The notes: generated by a model not told the origin, from the sequence alone. A stretch of DNA of 64,000 nt from Paraburkholderia diazotrophica (GCF_900108945.1 NZ_FNYE01000034.1:1-64000); one strand, 5' to 3'; counted from the first letter of the stretch, positions 18,116-28,431 are shown. Program-made: numbers and translations.

Positions 18116-18131
18116 CTGTATAAACATACAG
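18116..18131. promoter_or_regulatory. LexA (SOS) box upstream of uvrA
   Basis: CTGT-ATAAACAT-ACAG is a perfect CTGT-N8-ACAG LexA site, flanked by AA and TA. TATAGTATT follows at once and may supply the -10. It lies 137 nt before the uvrA start, so SOS induction is expected. Confidence 0.85.
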
Positions 18132-18267
18132 TATAGTATTCACCTATCCGGAACCGCGGAAGACAGTTCGAGAACAGGCCGCGCGCCTGTTCCCATCCCG
18201 CGGTGCGCAGCCGTGGCCGCAACCACGGCCAGCATGCCCCGGCAACTCATTCAGACGGACAGTCAAA

Positions 18268-21200
18268 TTGTCATCTAACGGAACGATCCGAATTCGAGGC
18301 GCACGCCAGCACAACCTGAAGAACGTCGATCTCGACCTGCGCACGGGCGAAATGACCGTCGTGACGGGACCGTCGGGCTCGGGCAAGTCGAGCCTCGTGT
18401 TCGACACGTTGTACGCGGAAGGGCAGCGGCGCTACGTCGAAACCTTCAGCGCTTATGCCCGCCAGTTTCTCGACCGGATGGACCGGCCGCAGGTCGACCG
18501 CGTCGACGGCGTGCCGCCCGCTATCGCGATCGACCAGACGAACCCGGTGCGCAGCTCGCGTTCGACGGTCGGTACGATGACGGAGCTGAACGACCATCTG
18601 AAGCTGCTCTACGCACGCGCGGCCGAGCTGTTCGATCGAAAGACGGCACAGGCCGTTCGCCACGATTCGCCGGAAACGATTTACGCCGAACTGAGCGCGC
18701 GCACGACGGGCGACGATCCGCGCATCGTCGTCACGTTCCCCGTCGAGTTGCCGGAGTCGACGAGCGAAGCGGAAGTCGAGCAATGGCTTTCCGCGAGCGG
18801 CTACACGCGGGTTCAGGCGCAGCGTGAAATTCCGTCGCCTACGGGCATGCGCAAGGTGCTCGACGTCGTAGCCGATCGCTTCCGTCTCCATCAGATCGAA
18901 AAGGCCCGCGTGGTCGAAGCGATCGAGGCGTCTCTGAAGCGCGGCGGCGGACGCGTGAACGTGTATGTGCTGGCGCAGGAAGGCACGCAAGGCGAGCCGG
19001 CCGGACAGCAGATCTGGCGGTTCTCGACGGGCCTGCACAACCCCGACAGCGACCTGCGCTACGCCGAACCGCAGCCCGCGTTGTTCTCGTTCAACTCGGC
19101 CTACGGCGCGTGCGACACCTGCCGGGGCTTCGGGCGCGTCATCGGCGTCGACCTGGGCCTGGTGATTCCCGACGAGCGCAAGACGCTGCGCGGCGGCGCG
19201 ATCAAGCCGATGCAGACGCCCGCCTGGAAAGAATGCCAGGATGACCTGATGCGCTATTCGGCGAAAGCGGGCATTCGCCGCGACACGCGTTGGTCCGAGC
19301 TCACCGAAGCCGAGCGCGACTGGGTCATCAACGGCTCGCCGGATTGGGATGGCGACTGGCAGAAGCAGTGGTACGGCGTGAAGCGCTTTTTCGGCTACCT
19401 CGAATCGAAAGCGTACAAGATGCACATCCGCGTGCTGCTGTCGAAATATCGCAGCTACACGCCGTGCGAGACATGCGGCGGCGCGCGTCTGAAAACGGAA
19501 TCGCTGCTGTGGCGCCTCGGCTCGACCCGGAACGCGGACGCCGTGCTCGAGCCGCCGCAGCGCTTCATGCCGCGCGGCGTCGACTGGGAACGCGCGCAGC
19601 TCGAAGCGTTACCGGGCCTGACGGTCCACGATCTGATGCTGCTGCCCATCGAGCGTATCCGGCGCTTTTTTGATGAGATAACGCTGCCGAGCGCACTGCT
19701 CGACGACGCGCTGAAACTGCTGCTCGCCGAAGTGCGCACACGCCTCAAATATCTGTGCGACGTGGGGCTGGGCTATCTGACGCTGGATCGCCAGAGCCGC
19801 ACGCTTTCCGGCGGCGAGGTGCAGCGGATCAACTTGACCACCGCTCTGGGCACGTCTCTGACCAAGACGCTCTTCGTGCTTGATGAACCGAGTATCGGCC
19901 TGCACCCGCGCGACCTGAACCGGATTGTCGAGGCGATGCAACGTCTGCGCGATGCGGGCAATACACTCGTCGTCGTCGAACACGATCCGTCCGTGATGCT
20001 GGCCGCCGATCGTCTGATCGACATGGGACCCGGACCGGGCGAGCGCGGCGGCAGGATCGTTTACGACGGCACGCCCAATAACATCCGTTCGGCCGGCACG
20101 CTGACGGGCGAGTATCTGGGCGGGCGCAAGCATGTCGCGGACGCGGCGCACTGGGCGCGGCGACCCGTCGACGAAAGCACGCCGCGTATCGTGCTGGAAG
20201 GCGCGCGTCAGCACAATCTGCGCGATGTGACAGTCGAAATTCCGTTGCAGCGTCTCGTGTGCGTGACGGGTGTTTCGGGCTCGGGCAAATCGACGCTGAT
20301 CCAGGACGTGCTGAATCCCGCGCTGTCGCGGCAACTCGGCAAGGCCACGGAAGCGCCTGGCGCGCATCGAAGCCTGACGGGCGTCGAGCACATCAGCGAC
20401 GCCGTGTTTGTCGATCAGTCGCCCATCGGCAAGACGACGCGCTCGAATCCGGCAAGCTACGTCGGCGCGTTCGACGAAATCCGCAAGCTGTTCGCGAAGG
20501 CGCCGCTCGCGCTGCAACGCGGCTATGGCGCAGGCGTGTTCAGCTTCAATTCGGGCGACGGCCGTTGTCCGACTTGCGGCGGCTCAGGCTTCGAACACAT
20601 CGAAATGCAGTTCCTGAGCGACGTCTATCTGCGCTGTCCGGACTGCGACGGCAGCCGCTACAGGCCCGAAGTGCTCGAAGTGAAGATCGAGCGCGAAGGG
20701 CGCGAGCTGAGCATTGCCGACGTGCTTGAACTGACGGTGCACGAGGCCGTCGGCCTGTTTGCCGGTGACGGTGAAGTGTTGCGCGTGTTGCAGCCCATCG
20801 TCGACGTCGGTCTCGAATACGTGAAGCTAGGCCAGCCAGTGCCGACACTGTCGGGCGGCGAGGCGCAGCGGCTCAAGCTCGCTGGCTTTCTCGCCGAAAC
20901 CGCTCAGGCGCGCACGGCCCGCGGCGGCACGAAGCAGGCGAGCGCGGCGCGTCTTTTCATGTTCGACGAGCCGACCACGGGTCTCCATTTCGACGACATC
21001 GCCAAGCTGATGCAGGCGTTCGGCAAGCTGCTCGCGGGCGGTCATTCGCTGATCGTGATTGAACATAACCTCGACGTGATTCGCGCGGCCGACTGGCTGA
21101 TCGACCTCGGTCCGGAAGGCGGCGACGGCGGCGGCCTCGTCGTGTGCGCGGGCACGCCGGAAGACATCAAGCGATGCCCCGATTCACACACGGGCGCAGC

Positions 21201-24192
21201 GCTCGTGCAATACGACGGGGCGATCGGTCGCGCTATCGAGCCGACGGAAGCAGCCGAACTAGCCGAAGCCGCAACGCAGGGCACGCCGCTACAAACAGTG
21301 CTGAATGCAGCGCGCGCGCGGCGTGCAGTGGAAGGCGAAGACGTCGTGCGCATCGTGAACGCCCGCGAGCACAACCTGAAAGCGCTCGATGTCGATATTC
21401 CGCACGGCAAGTTCAACGTGATCACGGGCGTGTCGGGTTCCGGCAAGTCGACGCTCGCATTCGACATCCTGTTCCACGAAGGGCAGCGCCGCTATCTGGA
21501 GTCGCTGAACGCGTATGCGCGCTCGATCGTGCAGCCGGCAGGGCGTCCCGAAGTCGACGCGGTGTACGGCATTCCGCCAACCGTCGCGATCGAACAGCGT
21601 CTGTCGCGCGGTGGGCGCAAGAGCACCGTCGCGACCACGTCGGAGGTGTGGCACTTCCTGCGTCTGTTGTATGTGAAGCTCGGCATCCAGCACTGCATCC
21701 ATGACGGTGCGCCCGTCACGTCGCAAAGCGTGGAATCGATCGTCGCCCAATTGACGCGTGATTACAAAGGCGAACACGTCGGTCTGCTCGCGCCGCTCGT
21801 CGTGAACCGGAAGGGCGTCTATACCGACCTTGCGAAGTGGGCGAAGGCGCGCGGCAATACGCATCTGCGCGTCGATGGCGAGTTCGTGCCCGTCGATCCG
21901 TGGCCGAAGCTCGACCGCTTCCGCGAACATACGATCGAACTGCCCGTCGGCGACATTGTCGTGTCGGCGGACAAGGAAGCGGAATTGCGCCGCCTGCTCG
22001 ACGAAACGCTCGAGTCGGGCAAGGGCGTCATGCATCTGCTCGCGCCGCTCGATGGCCTCGAACATGCGATGACCGGCAACGGCACGACCGCTCATGTCGG
22101 CGAAGTGAAGGTGCTCTCCGTCAAGCGGGCGTGCCCGGTGTGCGGCACCAGCTATCCTGAACTCGATCCGCGCATGTTCTCGTATAACAGCAAGCACGGA
22201 TGGTGCACGACCTGTGTCGGTACGGGACTCGCATTGACGCGCGAGCAGCGCGCGGCTTATGACGACACCGTGCTCGTCGACGACAATCGCGGCCGCGAAC
22301 AGACCCTGCCGTCGGACGAGCAGGAGCCGGAGGGCGTAGGCGAAGAGCCGTGTCCGGATTGCCACGGTACGCGCCTCAATACGTCCGCACGCGCGGTGAC
22401 GTTCGACGAAACGTCCATCGTCGACGTCGCCCAGTGGACCGTGTCGGACACGCGCCGCTGGATCGATGGGCTCGAACTGCAAGGCCGCGACGCCGAGATC
22501 GCGCGCGACGTGATCAGCGAAATCGGCAGCCGGTTGCAGTTCCTCGAAGAAGTGGGCCTCGGTTATCTGAGTCTCGATCGGGCGGCGCCTAGCCTGTCGG
22601 GCGGCGAAGCGCAGCGTATCCGTCTCGCCGCGCAACTCGGCAGCAATCTGCAGGGCGTCTGCTATGTGCTCGATGAACCGACGATCGGTTTGCATCCGCG
22701 CGATAACCAGATTCTTCTGAACGCGCTGCGCAAGCTCGGCGACAAGGGCAATACGCTCGTCGTCGTCGAGCACGACGAGGACACCATTCGCCGCGCGGAT
22801 CACATTATCGATATCGGTCCGGGCGCGGGCAAGCGTGGTGGTACGCTGGTTGCGCAGGGGCGTGTCGGCGATCTGTCCGCGCAGTCCAGTTCGCTGACGG
22901 GCCAGTTTCTCGCGCAACCGATCCTGCATCCGCTGCAGGCGCGGCGCCCGGTATCGGTCGCGACGAAACGCGCGCCGGCCATGCCCGACAACTGGCTGAC
23001 CGTGCACGGCGCGACGCTGCACAATCTGCGCGACGTGACGGTCGGCATTCCGCTGGGGCGCCTCGTCGCCGTAACGGGCGTGAGCGGCTCCGGCAAATCG
23101 ACGCTCGCCCGCGACGTGCTGATGACGAATCTGCTCGACGCCGTCGGCCGCTCCGTGCTGTCGTCGCCGGCTGTCCGGCGCGCCCGCAAGATTGCGCAGT
23201 CCGGGAAGGACGAACAGTCGGCTGCGGCGAACCGCCGGTCGAGCGTGCTTGCGCGCAGCGCGCCTAAGCCGTCGCTGAACGTCACGCATGTGTGGCAAGG
23301 CTGCGAGTCGATCAGCGGTTTCGAATCAATCGACCGCGTGCTCGAAGTCGATCAGACGCCGATTGGCAAAACGCCGCGCTCGTGTCCCGCCACGTATATC
23401 GGCGTGTGGGACACGATCCGGCGTCTCTTTGCCGACACGCTCGAAGCACGGGCGCGCGGCTATACGGCGTCGCGTTTTTCGTTCAATACGGGCGAGGGTC
23501 GCTGTCCCGCCTGCGAAGGGCAAGGCGTGCGCACGATCGGCATGAGCTTCCTGCCTGATGTGAAGGTGCCGTGCGACGTATGTCATGGGCAGCGCTTCAA
23601 CCCGGAAACGCTTGCGGTCACGTGGCGTGGCAAAAACATCGGCGACGTGCTGACGATGGAAATCGACGAGGCCGTCGACTTCTTCGCGTCGATGTCGAAC
23701 ATCGCGCATCCGCTGCAACTGATGAAGGACGTCGGCCTCGGCTATCTGACGCTCGGCCAGCCGTCGCCGACGTTGTCGGGTGGCGAGGCGCAGCGCATCA
23801 AGCTCGTTACCGAACTGAGCAAGGTGCGCGACGACATCACCCGACGCGGACAGAAGGCGCCACATACGCTGTACGTGCTCGACGAGCCGACTGTCGGTCT
23901 GCATATGGCCGACGTCGCAAAGCTGATTCGCGTGCTGCACCGGCTGGCGGATGCGGGGCATAGCGTCGTCGTGATCGAGCATGATCTGGACGTGATCGCG
24001 GAAGCCGACTGGATCATCGATCTCGGGCCGGAAGGCGGTGTGGGCGGCGGTTCGATCGTTGCGGCGACGGACCCCGAGGGGCTGGTGCGCGTTGCGGCGA
24101 GCCATACCGGGCGCGCATTGGAGCCGGTGCTGGCTCGCGCCGCGGGCATGTCCGACGAGGACGCCGACGGCAAGCGAGTCAGCGCGGGTTAA
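18268..24192 (+). CDS. uvrA: Double-length UvrA excinuclease subunit (tandem duplication)
   Basis: 1974 residues, about twice the usual 940-970, starting at TTG 18268 (no in-frame ATG nearby; weak ribosome site). Two complete UvrA modules are fused. Four Walker A loops occur: GPSGSGKSS at 34-42, and GVSGSGKST near 667, 1053 and 1604. There are four LSGGE signature motifs and several CxxC zinc modules (CPTCGGSG, CPDCDGSR, CPVCGTSY, CPDCHGTR, CPACEGQG, CDVCHGQR). No internal stop or frameshift is seen. UvrA dimers scan for bulky DNA damage and load UvrB; a fused protein would carry both protomers in one chain. It is probably a second, SOS-controlled UvrA beside a normal-length one elsewhere. 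Confidence 0.93.
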   Translation: MSSNGTIRIRGARQHNLKNVDLDLRTGEMTVVTGPSGSGKSSLVFDTLYAEGQRRYVETFSAYARQFLDRMDRPQVDRVDGVPPAIAIDQTNPVRSSRSTVGTMTELNDHLKLLYARAAELFDRKTAQAVRHDSPETIYAELSARTTGDDPRIVVTFPVELPESTSEAEVEQWLSASGYTRVQAQREIPSPTGMRKVLDVVADRFRLHQIEKARVVEAIEASLKRGGGRVNVYVLAQEGTQGEPAGQQIWRFSTGLHNPDSDLRYAEPQPALFSFNSAYGACDTCRGFGRVIGVDLGLVIPDERKTLRGGAIKPMQTPAWKECQDDLMRYSAKAGIRRDTRWSELTEAERDWVINGSPDWDGDWQKQWYGVKRFFGYLESKAYKMHIRVLLSKYRSYTPCETCGGARLKTESLLWRLGSTRNADAVLEPPQRFMPRGVDWERAQLEALPGLTVHDLMLLPIERIRRFFDEITLPSALLDDALKLLLAEVRTRLKYLCDVGLGYLTLDRQSRTLSGGEVQRINLTTALGTSLTKTLFVLDEPSIGLHPRDLNRIVEAMQRLRDAGNTLVVVEHDPSVMLAADRLIDMGPGPGERGGRIVYDGTPNNIRSAGTLTGEYLGGRKHVADAAHWARRPVDESTPRIVLEGARQHNLRDVTVEIPLQRLVCVTGVSGSGKSTLIQDVLNPALSRQLGKATEAPGAHRSLTGVEHISDAVFVDQSPIGKTTRSNPASYVGAFDEIRKLFAKAPLALQRGYGAGVFSFNSGDGRCPTCGGSGFEHIEMQFLSDVYLRCPDCDGSRYRPEVLEVKIEREGRELSIADVLELTVHEAVGLFAGDGEVLRVLQPIVDVGLEYVKLGQPVPTLSGGEAQRLKLAGFLAETAQARTARGGTKQASAARLFMFDEPTTGLHFDDIAKLMQAFGKLLAGGHSLIVIEHNLDVIRAADWLIDLGPEGGDGGGLVVCAGTPEDIKRCPDSHTGAALVQYDGAIGRAIEPTEAAELAEAATQGTPLQTVLNAARARRAVEGEDVVRIVNAREHNLKALDVDIPHGKFNVITGVSGSGKSTLAFDILFHEGQRRYLESLNAYARSIVQPAGRPEVDAVYGIPPTVAIEQRLSRGGRKSTVATTSEVWHFLRLLYVKLGIQHCIHDGAPVTSQSVESIVAQLTRDYKGEHVGLLAPLVVNRKGVYTDLAKWAKARGNTHLRVDGEFVPVDPWPKLDRFREHTIELPVGDIVVSADKEAELRRLLDETLESGKGVMHLLAPLDGLEHAMTGNGTTAHVGEVKVLSVKRACPVCGTSYPELDPRMFSYNSKHGWCTTCVGTGLALTREQRAAYDDTVLVDDNRGREQTLPSDEQEPEGVGEEPCPDCHGTRLNTSARAVTFDETSIVDVAQWTVSDTRRWIDGLELQGRDAEIARDVISEIGSRLQFLEEVGLGYLSLDRAAPSLSGGEAQRIRLAAQLGSNLQGVCYVLDEPTIGLHPRDNQILLNALRKLGDKGNTLVVVEHDEDTIRRADHIIDIGPGAGKRGGTLVAQGRVGDLSAQSSSLTGQFLAQPILHPLQARRPVSVATKRAPAMPDNWLTVHGATLHNLRDVTVGIPLGRLVAVTGVSGSGKSTLARDVLMTNLLDAVGRSVLSSPAVRRARKIAQSGKDEQSAAANRRSSVLARSAPKPSLNVTHVWQGCESISGFESIDRVLEVDQTPIGKTPRSCPATYIGVWDTIRRLFADTLEARARGYTASRFSFNTGEGRCPACEGQGVRTIGMSFLPDVKVPCDVCHGQRFNPETLAVTWRGKNIGDVLTMEIDEAVDFFASMSNIAHPLQLMKDVGLGYLTLGQPSPTLSGGEAQRIKLVTELSKVRDDITRRGQKAPHTLYVLDEPTVGLHMADVAKLIRVLHRLADAGHSVVVIEHDLDVIAEADWIIDLGPEGGVGGGSIVAATDPEGLVRVAASHTGRALEPVLARAAGMSDEDADGKRVSAG

Positions 24193-24229
24193 GGGTAAGG
24201 GGTAAGGGCGTACAACGAGAGGCACGGTC

Positions 24230-25294
24230 ATGCACACACGTTACAGCGCAGCTCTCACTGCGATTCTGGCGGCCGTCCTCTTCGGTGCAACGACGCCGTT
24301 TGCGAAGGCACTGCTCGGTACGTTGTCGCCGTTCATGGTGGCGGGGCTGTTCTATCTCGGCAGCGGAGTTGGACTCGCCATCGCGATTCTGATCCGGCGA
24401 GTGCGGCGCGGGCAGAGCGGTGATCATCCAGACGCGCATCCGATGCCTCTGGCAGAAGTGCCCTGGCTGATCGGCGCAATCGCTGCGGGCGGCATGGCCG
24501 GACCGGCGCTTCTGATGTTCGGCCTGAACGCGACACCTGCGGCAACGGCTTCGTTGCTGCTGAACCTGGAAGGCGTGTTCACTGCGCTGATCGCTTGGGT
24601 CGTGTTCCGCGAGAACGTCGACGCTCAGGTGTTTATCGGCATGGTCGCGATCGTCGCGGGCGGCGTGCTGCTGTCATGGCAGCCTGGAGGAGGCGGATCG
24701 GGAGTGGGCGCGTCGCTGGTCGCCGCTGCCTGCCTGTGCTGGGCTATCGACAACAATCTGACGCGCAAGGTCTCGAACAACGACGCGATGGTTATCGCGT
24801 GCATCAAGGGGCTGGTTGCCGGTTCCGTGAATGCGGGCATCGCGCTGTTGCAGGGCGCGCACGTGCCGGGAGGCGGACTGATCGTCGCGTCGATGGCAGC
24901 GGGTTTTGCGGGCTACGGCGTGAGCCTCGTGCTGTTCGTGGTCGCGCTGCGGCATCTCGGCTCGGCCCGCACGGGCGCATATTTTTCGGTGGCGCCGTTG
25001 TTCGGCGTCGCCATTTCGTTCGCGCTGTGGCCCGAGAGGCCGCCTCTACTCTTCTGGATCGCGGCTGCGTTGATGGCACTTGGTATCTGGCTGCATCTGC
25101 GCGAGCGCCACATACACGAGCACACGCACGACATACTCGAGCACAACCATCGGCATCGGCACGACGAGCATCATCAGCATGCGCACGATTTCGACTGGGA
25201 CGGTTCGGAGCCGCATACGCATCCGCACCGTCATGCGCGCATTACGCACACGCACGCTCACTTCCCCGATATCCATCACCGGCACCAGCACTGA
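24230..25294 (+). CDS. DMT/EamA family transporter with His-rich C-terminal tail
   Basis: 354 residues. About ten hydrophobic helices span residues 1-288 in the two-repeat EamA arrangement (AALTAILAAVLFGATTPFAK at the start; a second repeat from about 155). A 66-residue cytoplasmic or periplasmic tail (289-354) contains 24 histidines in HxH and HxHxH clusters with Asp/Glu. DMT members export amino acids, metabolites or metals; the tail suggests divalent metal binding (Zn, Ni or Co), by analogy with His-rich loops of metal exporters. It begins 37 nt after uvrA. Confidence 0.85.
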   Translation: MHTRYSAALTAILAAVLFGATTPFAKALLGTLSPFMVAGLFYLGSGVGLAIAILIRRVRRGQSGDHPDAHPMPLAEVPWLIGAIAAGGMAGPALLMFGLNATPAATASLLLNLEGVFTALIAWVVFRENVDAQVFIGMVAIVAGGVLLSWQPGGGGSGVGASLVAAACLCWAIDNNLTRKVSNNDAMVIACIKGLVAGSVNAGIALLQGAHVPGGGLIVASMAAGFAGYGVSLVLFVVALRHLGSARTGAYFSVAPLFGVAISFALWPERPPLLFWIAAALMALGIWLHLRERHIHEHTHDILEHNHRHRHDEHHQHAHDFDWDGSEPHTHPHRHARITHTHAHFPDIHHRHQH

Positions 25295-25435
25295 CGGCGG
25301 CCAGCCGATGCCGTCGACGCGCACATGCGGGCGGGAAGCGCGGACTGAACCGGTCCACGCAGCTTCGCACAAGCAAAGACGACGCAACGCGTCTATATTG
25401 ACCGTCTGTTTGCCGATCAACGACGAGGACCTTTC

Positions 25436-26140
25436 ATGCCTGACCCATCCGTTTTCCCGATCGCGAAGAAGTGGCCCGCTGAGCATCCCGAGCGCATCCA
25501 GCTCTACTCGCTGCCGACGCCCAACGGCGTCAAGGTGTCGATCATGCTGGAGGAGACGGGCCTTGCATACGAGCCGCATCTGGTGCGCTTCGATGCGAAC
25601 GATCAGATGTCGACGGAATTCCTGTCGCTGAATCCGAACAACAAGATTCCCGCGATCATCGATCCGAACGGGCCCGATGGCGAGCCGCTGCCGCTGTTCG
25701 AGTCGGGCGCGATCCTGATCTATCTCGCGGACAAGTCGGGCAAGTTGCTGCCGAAGCGCGCGTCGGACCGCTACGAGACGATTCAATGGCTGATGTTCCA
25801 GATGGCGGGGATCGGGCCGATGTTCGGCCAGGTCGGCTTCTTCCACAAGTTCGCGGGCAAGGAGTACGAAGACAAACGTCCGCGCGACCGCTACATCAAC
25901 GAATCGAAGCGGCTGCTCAACGTGCTGAACGAGCGGCTCGCGACGCGCAAGTGGATCATGGGCGACGAGTACACGATCGCCGATATCGCGACGTTTCCGT
26001 GGGTGCGCAATCTGATCGGCTTCTATGAGGCGGCCGATCTGGTCGAGATCGACAACTATCCGCACGTGAAGCGCGCGCTCGATGCGTTTCTTGCGCGCCC
26101 CGCTGTCGTGAGGGGGCTGGATATTCCGAAGCGCGGATAA
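25436..26140 (+). CDS. Glutathione S-transferase, YghU/YfcG-like
   Basis: 234 residues. A thioredoxin-like N-terminal domain (about 18-105) has LYSLPTPNGVKVSIMLEETG and the glutathione-binding NKIPAIIDP and ESGAILIYLADK segments; an all-alpha C-terminal domain follows. The TPNG motif is typical of the bacterial Nu-class (YghU/YfcG), which reduce organic peroxides or disulfides with glutathione rather than conjugating it. CDS starts 141 nt after the transporter with GAGGACC upstream and ends before a bidirectional terminator. Confidence 0.9.
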   Translation: MPDPSVFPIAKKWPAEHPERIQLYSLPTPNGVKVSIMLEETGLAYEPHLVRFDANDQMSTEFLSLNPNNKIPAIIDPNGPDGEPLPLFESGAILIYLADKSGKLLPKRASDRYETIQWLMFQMAGIGPMFGQVGFFHKFAGKEYEDKRPRDRYINESKRLLNVLNERLATRKWIMGDEYTIADIATFPWVRNLIGFYEAADLVEIDNYPHVKRALDAFLARPAVVRGLDIPKRG

Positions 26141-26181
26141 GCCCCCGATCCTGAACTGACCCCGCGAGCGTTCGACAAGAC

Positions 26182-26222
26182 AAAAAAGCCTGCGCCGTTT
26201 TCGACGGCACAGGCTTTCTTTC
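26182..26222. terminator. Bidirectional terminator between GST and phospholipase C
   Basis: AAAAAAGCCTG..GCCG and CGGC..CAGGCTTTCTTTC form a long stem with one internal mismatch and loop TTTTCGA, flanked by A- and T-runs. It serves both convergent genes. Confidence 0.85.
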
Positions 26223-26242
26223 AGGGGCCTTCCTGTCGAGCG

Positions 26243-28357
26243 TTACGTGCCGAGCGCTGGATCGCTCATGCCCGGCTTGCCTGTCTCGACGTGACCAGCA
26301 AAGCGGCGCAAGAACGACGCATCGCTATCGACGGTGATCGTCAGGTCGTACCAGCCGTGCACGTGACGCAGATCGAGGTACACAGTGTCGCTGTCGCCGC
26401 CGCGAACCGTGTGCTTGACAGGACTGCCCGCATCGTACGCATTGACGATCGTGAACTGGCAGCGCGCATTGCCGTCGTTCTTCAGGCGCAACTGCAGATT
26501 GCCGTTTTCGACATCGTAGCCTTCGACGACTTCCGGTTTCGCCTGATCGTGGCTGTTCCAGAAATGCTGCGTCGTCTGCGTGCCGGCGAAGCGGCGCAGG
26601 AAGCCGTTCGGTCCGTGCACCGTGAAGTCGTATGTGCCGTCGGCATTCACGTTGAGCTGGTCGACAAGGCGCTTGTTCGCTTCGACCGTGTACGTGCGCG
26701 GCGCATTCGCGCTCATCGCCGCGAACACGAGGAAGTTCGCACCGGCCTTGCCTGTATTGACGAAGCGCATCGACAGCTTGCCGCTGCTGCTGTCGTCGAT
26801 GCGCACGAACAGTTCGTACGGCACGGCGCGCGCGGGACGCACGCCCTGTTCCTGCTTCGGCACCGAGCCGACAAGGGGCGGCACGGGAATATAGTCAGCG
26901 TGACGATTCTGGTCCTGCGGCTTGTATGAGGTCGTCGACGGCAGCGCGGGGAGCGCATCGTTCGGATTGTCGAAGTTGAACGCCGACGTCAGATCGCCGC
27001 ACACCACGCGACGCCACGGCGAGATGTTCGACTCCGACAGGTTGTGCCCATGCCCGAAGCGCTTCTCGATGAAGCGGATCACCGACGTGTGATCGAACAC
27101 TTCCGAGCACACCCAGCCGCCCTTCGACCACGGCGACACGACGAGCATCGGCACGCGCGGTCCGAGGCCGTACGGACCGGGCGCATACTTGCCACTGTTG
27201 CCGCCCGGATAGATTTCGTTTGTCGTATCGACGGTCGAGAGGCCATCGGCATTCGACGACGGTGCGAACGGCGGCGACACGTGATCGAAGAAACCGTCGT
27301 TCTCGTCATAGTTGATGAGCAGCACCGTCTTGCTCCACACGTCGGGGTTCGACGTAAGAATCTGCAAGACCTGATCGACATACCACGCGCCGTAATTCGC
27401 AGGCCAGTTCGGGTGCTCCGAATAGGCCTCGGGCGCGACGATCCACGATACCTGAGGCAACTGATTGCTCTGCACATCCTGACGCAGCACGTCGAAATAC
27501 GTGCCGCCCGCCGATACGTTCGTACCCGTGCGAGCCTTCTCGTACAGCGGACTGCCGGGCTGCGCGTTGCGATACTGATTGAAGTAGAGCAGCGAGTTGT
27601 CGCCGTAGTTGCCGATGTACGGATTTTCCGTCCAGCCCCACGAGCCGTTCGCGTCGAGACCCGTGCCGATGTCCTGATAGATCTTCCACGAGATGCCCGC
27701 GGCTTGCAGCACTTCCGGATAGGTCGACCAGCCGTAGCCCAGCTCCGAGTTGTCGACGACGGGGCCGCCGCCCGAGCCGTCGTTGCCGACCCAGCCGGTC
27801 CACATGTAGTAACGGTTCGGATCGGTCGCGCCCATCAGCGAGCAGTGGTACGCGTCGCAGATCGTGAACGAATCGGCAAGCTGATAGTGGAACGGGATGT
27901 CATCGCGCGTGAGATACGCCATCGTCGTCGTGCCCTTGTACGGCACCCACTGGTCGTTGCGGCCGCCGTTCCATGCGCCGTGCGTCGTGGGCCAGTCGTG
28001 CGGCAGGTCCTGCAGGAACTGCAAGCCGAGATTCGGCGCAGTCGGACGGAACGGCAACACTTCGCCAACGCCGCCAAGCCCCGGCTGATGCCACACCGGC
28101 TTGCCGTTCGGCAGATTGATCGCGCGCGTATCGCCGAAACCGCGCACGCCTTTGAGCGTGCCGAAGTAGTGGTCGAACGAACGGTTCTCCTGCATCAGCA
28201 CGACGATGTGCTCGACGTCGCGGATACTGCCCGTCTTGTTGTTGGCGGGAATCGCAAGCGCGTTGCGGATGCCGAGGGGCAGCATGCTCACTGCAGTCGC
28301 GCTGCCGGCTGCGTGGGCGGCGGTGCGTAGAAAATCACGGCGGTTCTTTGAGGTCAT
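26243..28357 (-). CDS. Phospholipase C, phosphocholine-specific type (Tat-exported)
   Basis: 704 residues from ATG 28357. The N-terminus MTSKNRRDFLRTAAHAAG has a twin-arginine motif (R6R7) and an Ala-rich h-region ending near ALA-IP, so it is exported folded by Tat. VEHIVVLMQENRSFDHYFG (about 48-66) is the active-site start of the phosphoesterase/acid phosphatase AcpA superfamily. Two repeated C-terminal DUF756 domains each end in FLRRFAG. Such enzymes cleave phosphatidylcholine or sphingomyelin outside the membrane, for phosphate scavenging or virulence. A small lipoprotein gene lies 74 nt upstream on the same strand. Confidence 0.92.
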   Translation of the reverse strand: MTSKNRRDFLRTAAHAAGSATAVSMLPLGIRNALAIPANNKTGSIRDVEHIVVLMQENRSFDHYFGTLKGVRGFGDTRAINLPNGKPVWHQPGLGGVGEVLPFRPTAPNLGLQFLQDLPHDWPTTHGAWNGGRNDQWVPYKGTTTMAYLTRDDIPFHYQLADSFTICDAYHCSLMGATDPNRYYMWTGWVGNDGSGGGPVVDNSELGYGWSTYPEVLQAAGISWKIYQDIGTGLDANGSWGWTENPYIGNYGDNSLLYFNQYRNAQPGSPLYEKARTGTNVSAGGTYFDVLRQDVQSNQLPQVSWIVAPEAYSEHPNWPANYGAWYVDQVLQILTSNPDVWSKTVLLINYDENDGFFDHVSPPFAPSSNADGLSTVDTTNEIYPGGNSGKYAPGPYGLGPRVPMLVVSPWSKGGWVCSEVFDHTSVIRFIEKRFGHGHNLSESNISPWRRVVCGDLTSAFNFDNPNDALPALPSTTSYKPQDQNRHADYIPVPPLVGSVPKQEQGVRPARAVPYELFVRIDDSSSGKLSMRFVNTGKAGANFLVFAAMSANAPRTYTVEANKRLVDQLNVNADGTYDFTVHGPNGFLRRFAGTQTTQHFWNSHDQAKPEVVEGYDVENGNLQLRLKNDGNARCQFTIVNAYDAGSPVKHTVRGGDSDTVYLDLRHVHGWYDLTITVDSDASFLRRFAGHVETGKPGMSDPALGT

Positions 28358-28431
28358 GTTGGCTTCGATCGTGAAGAAAGAAACGGAAAGGGACGGCTTC
28401 CATGCGGGGGCGAGAGCCGTGCGGGCAGAAC

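Noticed and set aside
21289..23298. 669-codon frame antisense to uvrA
   Set aside because: No recognisable motif, shadow composition, and it opposes a gene with full family motifs.
25097..25294. His-rich tail as a separate metallochaperone gene
   Set aside because: It is in frame with the transporter with no stop or start between, so it is a C-terminal extension.
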